A stretch of 64,000 bases of DNA from Bryobacterales bacterium. Lineage in GTDB: Bacteria > Acidobacteriota > Terriglobia > Bryobacterales > Bryobacteraceae. The stretch's first letter is position 1. Each line of letters begins with the position of its first letter. The stretch spans positions 372,001 through 436,000 of the forward strand of contig JADKID010000005.1 in assembly GCA_016721425.1 (NCBI GenBank), in the 5' to 3' direction. Position numbers and translations under genes: made by a program. Shown piece by piece: positions 36,095 to 44,245 of the stretch. The notes under the pieces were generated by a model. It did not search any database. It had not been told where the DNA came from and saw only the letters and a program-made list of their open reading frames with translations.

Positions 36095-36887
36095 CAGCCC
36101 GCAGTTCGCGCTCGCGCTCGGCTGTACGCTGCATTACGGCCCGCCACATGGCGGGGAGAACCTCGTCCATAGCTTTGAGACCCTCGTAGGTCATGCCCCC
36201 GGGCGTACTGACTTCGTCGAGGATCTCGCGGGCATCGATGCCGGCGCGCGGCAGCTCGATGGTGGCTCTGACAGTTTCGCGAACGAGCATTTCGCAATCG
36301 GCCAGCGGTAGATCCGGCTGCATTTCGTGGGCAGCGGCAGCCCAATCGGCACAGAAGCGCGCCAGGAATGCGGGGCCGCAGCTCACCACGTTGGTGGCGG
36401 CGCGGGCTTGCGGCTCGGTCAGCTCATAGGTGCGACTGACGCGTTCCAGCAGATCTCGCAGGTAGGCTACATCGGCAGGCCGGCAGCGGGGGCCCGGGAT
36501 CAGGAGGCTGACTCCACCGCGCACAAACTGGGTGTAGGAGGGGATCACCTTGGCGGTGCGGCAGGGTACGGCGGCCGCCAAAGTGTCCAGCTCTACGACG
36601 TTAGTAATGAGGATGAGGAGGTGATTTGGCGTGAGCGCGGGGCGGATCTCTTCCAGCGCGCGAGCCGTATCCTCGGGCCGGACACAAAGGAAGAGTGTGC
36701 GGCACTCCCGGGCCAGGTCCAGACTCCGCCCGATGTGTAAACGGGCGTAGAGGATGGACAACTCCTCGAGCTTCTCCTGGGAGCGGTTGCTGGCCCAAAT
36801 GTCCTCGTCTACGGGTTGTGCGGCGCCAAGCAGGGCGCGGACCAACATTGCGCCCATGCGGCCAGTACCAACAAATCCGATGGCCAT
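36039..36887 (-). CDS. pyrroline-5-carboxylate reductase family protein (ProC-like)
   Basis: A 282-residue NAD(P)-dependent reductase. The N-terminal Rossmann fold begins GFVGTGRMG (4-12). The central part has the family's VKPQ-like region in altered form (FLCVRPED). The C-terminal dimerisation domain has SCGPAFLARF and a late STPGGMTYEGL motif that matches the ProC signature TPGGTT-type segment. The last reaction of proline synthesis is the expected activity, but divergence from classical ProC (for example RPED for KPQ) leaves room for a ComER/ProI-like paralogue. It is divergent from hslV with a 53-bp gap. Confidence 0.78.
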   Translation of the reverse strand: MAIGFVGTGRMGAMLVRALLGAAQPVDEDIWASNRSQEKLEELSILYARLHIGRSLDLARECRTLFLCVRPEDTARALEEIRPALTPNHLLILITNVVELDTLAAAVPCRTAKVIPSYTQFVRGGVSLLIPGPRCRPADVAYLRDLLERVSRTYELTEPQARAATNVVSCGPAFLARFCADWAAAAHEMQPDLPLADCEMLVRETVRATIELPRAGIDAREILDEVSTPGGMTYEGLKAMDEVLPAMWRAVMQRTAERERELRAAISMEPRAQQALGAASPQ

Positions 36888-36902
36888 GACAAGAGATTAG
36901 TA

Positions 36903-36932
36903 CAAGTCAGGCGGCGCGCTACACTAAAATTT
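36903..36932 (+). promoter_or_regulatory. possible sigma70 promoter for the hslVU operon
   Basis: In the 53-bp gap between the divergent proC-like and hslV genes, TACACT (4 of 6 matches to the -10 consensus) lies about 17 bases after a weak -35-like hexamer near the start of the gap. The message would have a very short leader, in line with the absence of a clear ribosome binding site at hslV. Weak evidence. Confidence 0.25.
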
Positions 36933-36940
36933 GTAAGCCC

Positions 36941-37480
36941 ATGACGAATTCCATCCACGGAACCACCATTTTGGTGGTGCGCCGCAAAGGCAAAGTAGTG
37001 TTGGCCGGTGACGGCCAGGTGACGTTGGGCAGCGAGGTCCTGAAGGCCACGGCCAACAAGCTCCGACGGCTGCACAAGGACAAGATCGTGGCCGGGTTCG
37101 CCGGCTCCACGGCGGACGCCTTCTCGTTGTTCGCGCGGTTTGAGGCCAAGCTGGAGCAGCACAACGGCAACCTGCCGCGCAGCGTGGTGGAACTGGCAAA
37201 GGACTGGCGCACCGATAAAGTGCTGCGGCATCTGGAGGCGCTGCTGCTGGTTGCCGACGTCACCAACATATATATTTTGAGCGGCAACGGCGACGTGATC
37301 GAGCCGGACGGCGATTCCATCGCCATCGGTAGCGGCGGCGGATTTGCGCAGGCTGCGGCGCGGGCGCTATTGGAAAACACCAACCTGAGCGCACGGGAGA
37401 TCTCGGAGCGCTCCATGAAGATCGCCGCCGACACGTGCATCTACACCAATCACAACACTGTCTATCAGGAGCTCGGCTAA
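36941..37480 (+). CDS. hslV: ATP-dependent protease peptidase subunit HslV
   Basis: A 179-residue N-terminal-threonine peptidase, closely similar to E. coli HslV. The catalytic threonine is the first T of TTILVVRR (residue 8 from the ATG), so a seven-residue propeptide MTNSIHG must be removed; in many species only the initiator Met precedes it. Further matches are GDGQVTLG, FAGSTADAF, VELAKDWRTD, AIGSGGGFAQAAARALL and the C-terminal ICIYTNH-type segment (TCIYTNHNT). It is the proteolytic chamber of HslUV. The ATPase subunit gene follows 3 bp later. Confidence 0.95.
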   Translation: MTNSIHGTTILVVRRKGKVVLAGDGQVTLGSEVLKATANKLRRLHKDKIVAGFAGSTADAFSLFARFEAKLEQHNGNLPRSVVELAKDWRTDKVLRHLEALLLVADVTNIYILSGNGDVIEPDGDSIAIGSGGGFAQAAARALLENTNLSAREISERSMKIAADTCIYTNHNTVYQELG

Positions 37481-37483
37481 TCC

Positions 37484-38841
<1,358 letters not shown>

Positions 38842-38842
<1 letters not shown>

Positions 38843-39822
38843 TGCGGGGCGCGTTTCCTTTGGCGTTGGCGGGGTTGGCCCTGGGCGGGTGCGGCTACAT
38901 AGGCCCGCCGCTGCCTCCGGCGCTGGACATCCCCGTTCCAATCCGGGATCTGCGGGGCGTACAGCGCGGCGACAGGATCCTGGTGGCGTTCACGCCCCCG
39001 GTGGATACCACGGATCGGCTGGTTCTGGCGAAGCCGCCGGAGATTGAGCTGCGCGTCGGCGAGAACCCGAAGGAAAACTTCGAGCTCCAGCGCTGGGCCG
39101 GGGAGGCCAAGCGAATACCAGTGCCGAAGGTAACGGCGGGAGGGGTGGAATTGGCGTTCCCGGCGGAGGAGTTCGCCGGCCGCGAGGTCGTCCTAGTGGT
39201 GCGCGCGATAGGACCCACGAAGCGGCCGTCAGACTGGTCCAATCTGCTGGTGCTTCAGGTGCAGCCGGCGCCGCAGCCCCCCCGGGAGCTCACGGTGCGC
39301 AGTTCAGCCGGAGGTCCGTATCTCCAGTGGAAGAGCGCGGGCGCCCAGTGGCGTATCTGGCGTCTGGACGAAGGGGCGAAGGAAGCGCAGATCCTGGGAG
39401 TCTCCGGGGAAGCGAGCTGGCTGGACCAGACCGGCGTCCTGGGGAAGAGCTACACCTACATGGTGCAGCAACTGGTGGGCAGCGGCGAGCATCCGGCCGA
39501 GAGCGAGATGTCGGCCGAGATTCATCTCAAGCATGAGGACAAATTCGCTCCGGCCATACCGGCCGGCCTCCAGGCGATCACCGGATTGAAGACGGTGGAG
39601 CTGAGTTGGGACCGCAACACCGAGGCCGATCTGAAGGGCTACCAGGTGTACCGGGGCGAGGGCGATGCCGCGCTGGCGAAGCTGGGCGGTGTGGTGGAGA
39701 AGCCCACCTTGAGCGATGGCCAAGTCAAGGGGGGACAGAAGTATCGCTACGCGGTGGCCGCGGTGGACGAGAGCGGAAATGAGAGCGCGGCCTCTGCGGC
39801 CGTGGAGGTAATCGCACCATGA
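38842..39822 (+). CDS. lipoprotein with fibronectin type III-like domains
   Basis: A 326-residue protein with a lipoprotein signal, lipobox LALGGC, cysteine at about residue 17. The mature part begins GYIGPPLPPALDIP. It has two or three fibronectin type III-like domains: one at about 25-125, one at about 130-210, and a last one at about 220-320 with LSWDRNTEADLKGYQVYRG and YRYAVAAVDESGNES, the classical FN3 strand patterns. It is probably anchored to the outer membrane facing the periplasm. It is coupled by overlap to hslU upstream and to the FAH-family gene downstream. Function unknown. Confidence 0.8.
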
Positions 39823-40553
39823 CGAAAAACATCCGATTCGCGCTGGGCGAGGAAGTGCTGGCCGGACGGTTGGAAGGCGAGACGGTGGTGGCTGCCGATG
39901 GGCGGATCATTCCGTTCTCCACAGTGCGCCTGCTGGCGCCGGTGACGCCATCGAAGATCGTCTGCGTGGGGCGGAACTACGCCGAGCACGCCAAGGAGTT
40001 GGGGAACGCCGTACCCACCGAGCCGCTGATCTTCCTGAAGCCGCCATCGTCTTTGAACGGGCATGGCGGCGCAGTGGTGTTCCCTGCAATCTCCAGCCAT
40101 CTGTCATACGAGGGCGAGGTCGGATTGGTAATTGGGCGGCGGGCGCGCCACGTCCGGGCGGCCGAGGCCTGGGATTACATCGCGGGCCTGACGATTGTGA
40201 ATGACGTGACGGCGCGCGACCTGCAGAAGAAGGATGGGCAGTGGACGCGCGGTAAGGGATTCGATACCTTCTGCCCCGTGGGGCCATGGTGGGTCCCGAA
40301 GGAAGAGATCGATTTCGGCACCCTGCGGGTGATCACGCGCGTCAACGGCGAGGTCAAGCAGGATGGGCCAGTGACGGATATGATCTTTGACCCTGGTGCT
40401 ATCCTACAATTCGTCACGGAGTTCATGACGCTGGAACCGGGCGATCTGATCGCCACGGGTACGCCCCCTGGGGTAGGGTCGATGCAAGTGGGCGATGTTG
40501 TGACCGTGGAAGTAACAGGTTTGGGCGTGCTGGAGAGCACGATCACCGTATGA
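39819..40553 (+). CDS. fumarylacetoacetate hydrolase (FAH) family protein
   Basis: A 244-residue FAH-fold enzyme with the metal-binding pattern: KIVCVGRNYAEHAKELG, then EGEVGLVIG (metal-coordinating EGE, about 92-94), NDVTARDLQKKDGQW and KGFDTFCPVGPW. The C-terminal part LEPGDLIATGTPPGVG is the family signature. Members include acylpyruvases, oxaloacetate decarboxylases and 2-hydroxyhepta-2,4-diene-1,7-dioate isomerases; the size and the EGE plus short N-terminal domain fit the YcgM/FAHD1-like group. Start overlaps the previous stop (ATGA) and the end overlaps the next start the same way. Confidence 0.9.
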   Translation: MTKNIRFALGEEVLAGRLEGETVVAADGRIIPFSTVRLLAPVTPSKIVCVGRNYAEHAKELGNAVPTEPLIFLKPPSSLNGHGGAVVFPAISSHLSYEGEVGLVIGRRARHVRAAEAWDYIAGLTIVNDVTARDLQKKDGQWTRGKGFDTFCPVGPWWVPKEEIDFGTLRVITRVNGEVKQDGPVTDMIFDPGAILQFVTEFMTLEPGDLIATGTPPGVGSMQVGDVVTVEVTGLGVLESTITV

Positions 40554-41212
40554 GAATCTTCCTGGATACTGCCAATCTCGACGAACTGAGAAAAGCCGCG
40601 GCCTGGGGCGTGGTGGATGGCGTGACAACAAACCCTTCGCTCATTGCGAAGGAGGGTGTACCGATGGCGGAGCAGGTGGCCAGCATCTGCGCCATCGTCG
40701 ACGGGCCGATCAGCGCCGAAGTTGTGGCGACGGACGTGGAAGGCATGATCCGCGATGGGCGTGAGGTGGCGAAGATCCACCCCAACATCATTGTGAAGTG
40801 CCCGTTGACGCGCGCGGGAATTCAGGCTTGCTCCACATTGAGCAAGGAGGCGATCCGCGTCAACGTGACCCTCTGCTTCTCGCCGGCGCAGGCGTTGCTG
40901 GCGGCGAAGGCGGGAGCGTGGTGCGTGAGCCCGTTTGTCGGCCGTCTCGACGACATCGGACTGGAAGGGATCGGGCTGATCCGGGACATCTGCAGGATCT
41001 ATTCGAATTACGGCTTTAAGACGCAGGTCTTGGCGGCATCGCTGCGCTCCCCTCTGCATGTGGTGCAGGCGGCGGAGGCAGGGGCGCACATCGGGACCAT
41101 GCCCTTCAAGGTGTTGGACCAGATGTTCAATCATCCGTTGACGGACAAGGGATTGGACCAGTTTTTGAGAGATTACGCGAAGGCGTTCCCGGAGGGTCCG
41201 GCAGGGCAGTAG
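40550..41212 (+). CDS. TalC/Fsa-type transaldolase or fructose-6-phosphate aldolase
   Basis: A 220-residue class I aldolase. Landmarks are FLDTANLDE (4-12), GVTTNPSLIAKE (25-36), Schiff-base lysine in NIIVKCPLT (residue 84), and the late AASLRSPLHVVQAAEAGAHIGTMPF segment. The short length identifies the small transaldolase/Fsa subfamily (TalC), which forms decamers; whether it is a true transaldolase of the pentose phosphate pathway or a fructose-6-phosphate aldolase cannot be decided from these motifs. Start ATG overlaps the FAH-family stop. Confidence 0.9.
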   Translation: MRIFLDTANLDELRKAAAWGVVDGVTTNPSLIAKEGVPMAEQVASICAIVDGPISAEVVATDVEGMIRDGREVAKIHPNIIVKCPLTRAGIQACSTLSKEAIRVNVTLCFSPAQALLAAKAGAWCVSPFVGRLDDIGLEGIGLIRDICRIYSNYGFKTQVLAASLRSPLHVVQAAEAGAHIGTMPFKVLDQMFNHPLTDKGLDQFLRDYAKAFPEGPAGQ

Positions 41213-41592
41213 TGGTAGTGATCGACGCTCGAATTGCAGTTGGGATAGCCGTATCGGCCGGGCTGTTGAGTCTGGCGGTGTGGATCGTGTATCGTCGCCG
41301 GATGACGCCGGCCGAACGGGAACGGCGTCGCCGGGTACTGGTGAACAAGACGCAACGGACCACTGAGGCGACGGTCACGGAGGCCACTGCCGAGATGATC
41401 CATTTTCAGTACGAATTGCGGGGTGTGCGGTACTTCGCCTCGCAGGATGTCAGTGTTTTGGGGGCGTACTTACCCGAAGACATCACGAGGCTGATAGGCC
41501 CCGTGAGCGCGAAGTACGATCCGAGAAATCCCGCCAACTCCATCGTGGTTTGTGAAGATTGGACCGGGTTGCCGTCAAGAAAAGAAAGCTGA
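41212..41592 (+). CDS. small membrane-anchored protein of unknown function
   Basis: A 126-residue protein with one N-terminal transmembrane helix (about 6-27), then a basic patch (RRRMTPAERERRRR) and a soluble domain with beta character (FQYELRGVRYFASQDVSVL, then IGPVSAKYDPRNPANSIV). The KYDPRNPANS phrase is like DUF3592-type small domains that have a DPxNP motif. The GTG at 41212 overlaps the aldolase stop; a second GTG at 41218 is equally possible. It is the sixth gene of the hslV operon. Confidence 0.6.
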   Translation: MVVIDARIAVGIAVSAGLLSLAVWIVYRRRMTPAERERRRRVLVNKTQRTTEATVTEATAEMIHFQYELRGVRYFASQDVSVLGAYLPEDITRLIGPVSAKYDPRNPANSIVVCEDWTGLPSRKES

Positions 41593-41601
41593 GGGATTCA
41601 C

Positions 41602-42024
41602 ATGACAAGAACGATCAAAATGACAATGGCGGCCGTGGCGCTGGTAGCGCTGGGCGCCGGGATTGGCGTAGCCGCAAACCGGTTTGGGAAACCCACGACG
41701 ATCATCCACGTGGTGACGTTGTTCTACAAGGACGGGACCACCGAAGCCCAGAAGAAGGCCGTGCTCGACGGTGTGGAGAAGATGGCCGGAGAGGTTCCTG
41801 GGCTGAAGAACATCTGGCTGAAGGGGATCAAGGCGCAGGTCTCGGCGGTGGTGAAGGATGCGGACGGCAAACTCACCGAGAAGCGCATGACGGACGCCAT
41901 CGTGATGGAGTTTGAGAGCGAAGCGGCATTCAAGGCGTACGACGATCATGCGGCTCATCGCGAGTGGGAGAAGATCTACACCGTGGTTCGCGGCCAGTCT
42001 CGGACGACCGACATCACCAACTAA
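41602..42024 (+). CDS. exported Dabb (stress-responsive A/B barrel) domain protein
   Basis: A 140-residue protein with an N-terminal hydrophobic leader (about 7-25) followed by a Dabb ferredoxin-like alpha+beta barrel: IIHVVTLFYKDGTTEAQKK, a helix to EVPGLKNIW, then DAIVMEFESEAAFKAYDDHAAHREW. The final HxxHREW-like motif is a Dabb signature. Such proteins are mostly of unknown function; a few are polyketide cyclases. It starts 9 bp after the previous gene and is probably the last gene of the hslVU operon. Confidence 0.8.
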   Translation: MTRTIKMTMAAVALVALGAGIGVAANRFGKPTTIIHVVTLFYKDGTTEAQKKAVLDGVEKMAGEVPGLKNIWLKGIKAQVSAVVKDADGKLTEKRMTDAIVMEFESEAAFKAYDDHAAHREWEKIYTVVRGQSRTTDITN

Positions 42025-42038
42025 GTGCGACGGCGGCG

Positions 42039-42374
42039 CTACTGCCGCCGTCCCGTCAGCCTCAGCAGGACGCCGCCCATGCCGGTAAACGCCTTCCAGG
42101 TGCGGCTGTCCAGGATCTCCTGAATTCGTGCGGCGTTGACACCGAGTTGCCGCCAGAGCGCGTCAAACTGCTCTTCCATGCGGGCGATACGGTCGTTGAG
42201 CCGCGCGATTTCCTTGGCGGAAGTGGCAGGCAGAGCACTGGGAGCATTCGGCGCGGCGGCGGCACTGCCTGGCAACTCAGCCATCAGCGCTTCCAGGCGG
42301 CGTGAGAACTCAGCATGCCGCTGGATCAGCAACTGGAGGTCCCGCTGAAGTTGCTCGTCCACTGGCTCGCTCAT
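42039..42374 (-). CDS. small coiled-coil protein of unknown function
   Basis: A 111-residue protein with two helical coiled-coil stretches (about 5-34 and 54-80, heptads in EIARLNDRIARMEEQFDALWRQLG) separated by an Ala/Pro-rich linker (35-50). The C-terminus DSRTWKAFTGMGGVLLRLTG resembles the SRTWR-type tail found after glycosyltransferase coiled coils. No catalytic residues are seen. It is convergent with the Dabb gene (14 bp apart). It is probably a real gene because the strand shows a clear helix periodicity, but nothing more can be said. Confidence 0.5.
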   Translation of the reverse strand: MSEPVDEQLQRDLQLLIQRHAEFSRRLEALMAELPGSAAAAPNAPSALPATSAKEIARLNDRIARMEEQFDALWRQLGVNAARIQEILDSRTWKAFTGMGGVLLRLTGRRQ

Positions 42375-42492
42375 ACCGGAAGGCCCGCTTTCCCTCGAAA
42401 ATCGTTAAAAACCGCCAGAAACGGCGGGCATCACCAGCGTATCACGGCGCTACCGCGCGGTATGATGAGGCTGGCGAACGAAAGAGGACGGG

Positions 42493-43065
42493 GTGGGGAA
42501 CAAACTTGGCGCTGCACCGTGGTTGGCGATCGCAGTGTGCGGCCTTGGCGGCTCGTGCACCAGCAAGCCCGGCTTGGGCTTCGGCGCCGGGTTGGATGTG
42601 CCCTATGTACAGACGGCGGCGCCGGTGGTGCGCGCCATGCTGGAACTGGCCCAGGTAAAGCAGGGGGAGATGGTCATCGACCTCGGCTGCGGGGACGGGC
42701 GGATGGCGATCGCCGCCGCCACCGATTTTGGCGCGCGCAGCATCGGCTATGATCTGGACCCGGAGCGCGTGGCCGAATCCCGCGAAAACGCGCGGCAAGC
42801 GGGGGTATCAGACCGCGCTCATTTCCAGGTCAAGGACGTGCTGGCTGCCGATATCAGCCAGGCCAACGTGGTGGTGATGTTTCTGATTCCGCTATTGATC
42901 GAGACGCTCACGCCGCGCCTACTGAGCGAGTTGGGCGAAGGGACCCGCGTGGTGTCCCACAGCTTCCCGATTCGAACGTGGACTCCGGAGCGCCAGATCG
43001 TAGTGGGGGGCCGGACGCTGTACCTGTACCGCGTACCAAAAAGGGTTCCGCTGCGGCTGCGATAG
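42493..43065 (+). CDS. SAM-dependent methyltransferase with N-terminal hydrophobic leader
   Basis: A 190-residue class I methyltransferase. The SAM-binding motif I is VIDLGCGDGRMAIAAA (61-76), motif II is the acidic IGYDLDPERV loop, and a DVLAADISQANVV segment follows. Residues 7-22 are hydrophobic and look like a signal or anchor (WLAIAVCGLGGSC), with a cysteine at 22 that is close to, but not a canonical, lipobox. Relatives with the same YVQTAAPVVRAMLELA lead-in often carry such a leader. Export would separate it from cytosolic SAM, so membrane anchoring with a cytosolic active site is more likely. The GTG start is weak. Confidence 0.75.
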   Translation: MGNKLGAAPWLAIAVCGLGGSCTSKPGLGFGAGLDVPYVQTAAPVVRAMLELAQVKQGEMVIDLGCGDGRMAIAAATDFGARSIGYDLDPERVAESRENARQAGVSDRAHFQVKDVLAADISQANVVVMFLIPLLIETLTPRLLSELGEGTRVVSHSFPIRTWTPERQIVVGGRTLYLYRVPKRVPLRLR

Positions 43066-43077
43066 CGAATGGGGGAG

Positions 43078-43154
43078 TGGTGGGCGCTGAGGGTCACGAT
43101 CCCCCGACCTTCTGGGTGTAAACCAGACGCTCTAACCAACTGAGCTAAGCGCCC
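43078..43154 (-). tRNA. tRNA-Val (anticodon UAC), CCA encoded, unusual T-loop
   Basis: On the minus strand the full cloverleaf can be drawn: acceptor GGGCGCT/AGCGCCC, D-arm GCTC-AGTTGGTTA-GAGC, anticodon stem TCTGG/CCAGA with loop TTTACAC (anticodon TAC, reading GUA), a 5-base variable loop AGGTC, T-stem GGGGG/CCCTC with one G-T pair, discriminator A and encoded CCA. The T-loop is ATCGTGA instead of TTCGANT: positions 54 and 58 are A and T rather than T and A. All other conserved positions are normal. Confidence 0.93.
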
Positions 43155-43186
43155 ATCTCTTACTAGGATAACCGACGCGGGCCGCG

Positions 43187-44203
43187 TTAGTTGCCGATAT
43201 ACCGCGAATAGAGGCTCCGCGCCAACCCTGGATCCTGAGTCCCTTTGATAATGGCGCGACCGTCCGGGAATACGGTCAGCTCATGCGGAGGCGCCACAAA
43301 GCGCAGGGCGAAGCCATTGGAACGCACGTCGCCAAGAGGGGCGAGGCGTAGAGCAAGCGCGGCGAGATCGATGGGGCGATGGCGATCGTGAATCTGGACC
43401 GCGTTGCGGCCGCACAGGCTGATGGGCGGGCGATCCTGGCCATTGAGATGGCGGCAGGAGCGGTGAGCGCACGCCGGGCACGCCGGATCGGGTGGCGGCA
43501 TGGCAATCTGGCGGAGCTCCCCGGTCCAGACGTCAAAGGTCGTGATGCGCGGTTCCACCTCGGCCCCGGTCAGCAACCGCAGAGCAAGCGAGACCTGCCA
43601 CGAGGCGACCAGGGAGGTGATGGTGTTGACCACTCCGGCCGTCTCGCAGGTGGGCTGCGCGCCACTGGGCGGCTCGGGGTAGACACATTCGAAACAGGCG
43701 GAACGGCCGGGCAGGATCGGCATGGCGAGCCCGTAACTGCCAACCGCGCCACCGTAAATCCATGGAATGGCGCGATCGATGGCGTAGTCGTTCAACAGGT
43801 AGCGCGTCTCGAAGTTGTCGGTGCCGTCGAGGATGAGATCCGCGCCGTCGAGGAGATCGGCGATGGTGTCGGGCGTGAGGTCGGCCACCATCGCTTCCGG
43901 ACGGACGCTGGAGTTGATGCGGGCCACGGCCCTGGCGGCGGCAATCGCTTTCGGCAGGGCGTCGCGTGCGTCCGCCTCCTCATACAGCCATTGGCGCTGA
44001 AGATTGCTGGATTCGACGAAGTCGCGATCAATGAGCAGCAGGCGTCCCACGCCCGCCCGGGCCAGCGCCCCGGCATGGAACGCACCCAGGGCGCCGCATC
44101 CGACAATAGCGGCGCAGGAGTGGAGCAGACGCTCCTGTCCGGCGGCGGCGATACCGGGAAACAGGATCTGGCGGCTGTAGCGATCGCGCTCGGCGTCGGT
44201 CAT
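43187..44203 (-). CDS. MoeB/ThiF-family E1-like adenylyltransferase
   Basis: A 338-residue enzyme that adenylates the C-terminal Gly-Gly of MoaD/ThiS-type proteins. The Rossmann ATP-binding loop is VGCGALGA (about 33-40). An RDFVESSNLQRQ segment, D in DGTDNFETRYLLND, and an active-site-type cysteine in PTCETAG (about 184) follow. The C-terminal zinc site is CPAC...C (DPACPACAHRSC, one pair clear). After this comes a small C-terminal domain (SLCGRNAVQI, then ELTVFPDGRAIIKGT and SRYIG) common in ThiF-like proteins, in place of a rhodanese domain. I begin at ATG 44203; a TTG 18 bp upstream is possible. A beta-grasp partner with Gly-Gly tail lies at 22257-22553. Confidence 0.87.
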   Translation of the reverse strand: MTDAERDRYSRQILFPGIAAAGQERLLHSCAAIVGCGALGAFHAGALARAGVGRLLLIDRDFVESSNLQRQWLYEEADARDALPKAIAAARAVARINSSVRPEAMVADLTPDTIADLLDGADLILDGTDNFETRYLLNDYAIDRAIPWIYGGAVGSYGLAMPILPGRSACFECVYPEPPSGAQPTCETAGVVNTITSLVASWQVSLALRLLTGAEVEPRITTFDVWTGELRQIAMPPPDPACPACAHRSCRHLNGQDRPPISLCGRNAVQIHDRHRPIDLAALALRLAPLGDVRSNGFALRFVAPPHELTVFPDGRAIIKGTQDPGLARSLYSRYIGN

Positions 44204-44245
44204 TACTAAAGATCGTAGCAACCGTGACTGTTAAGATGACAGTGT

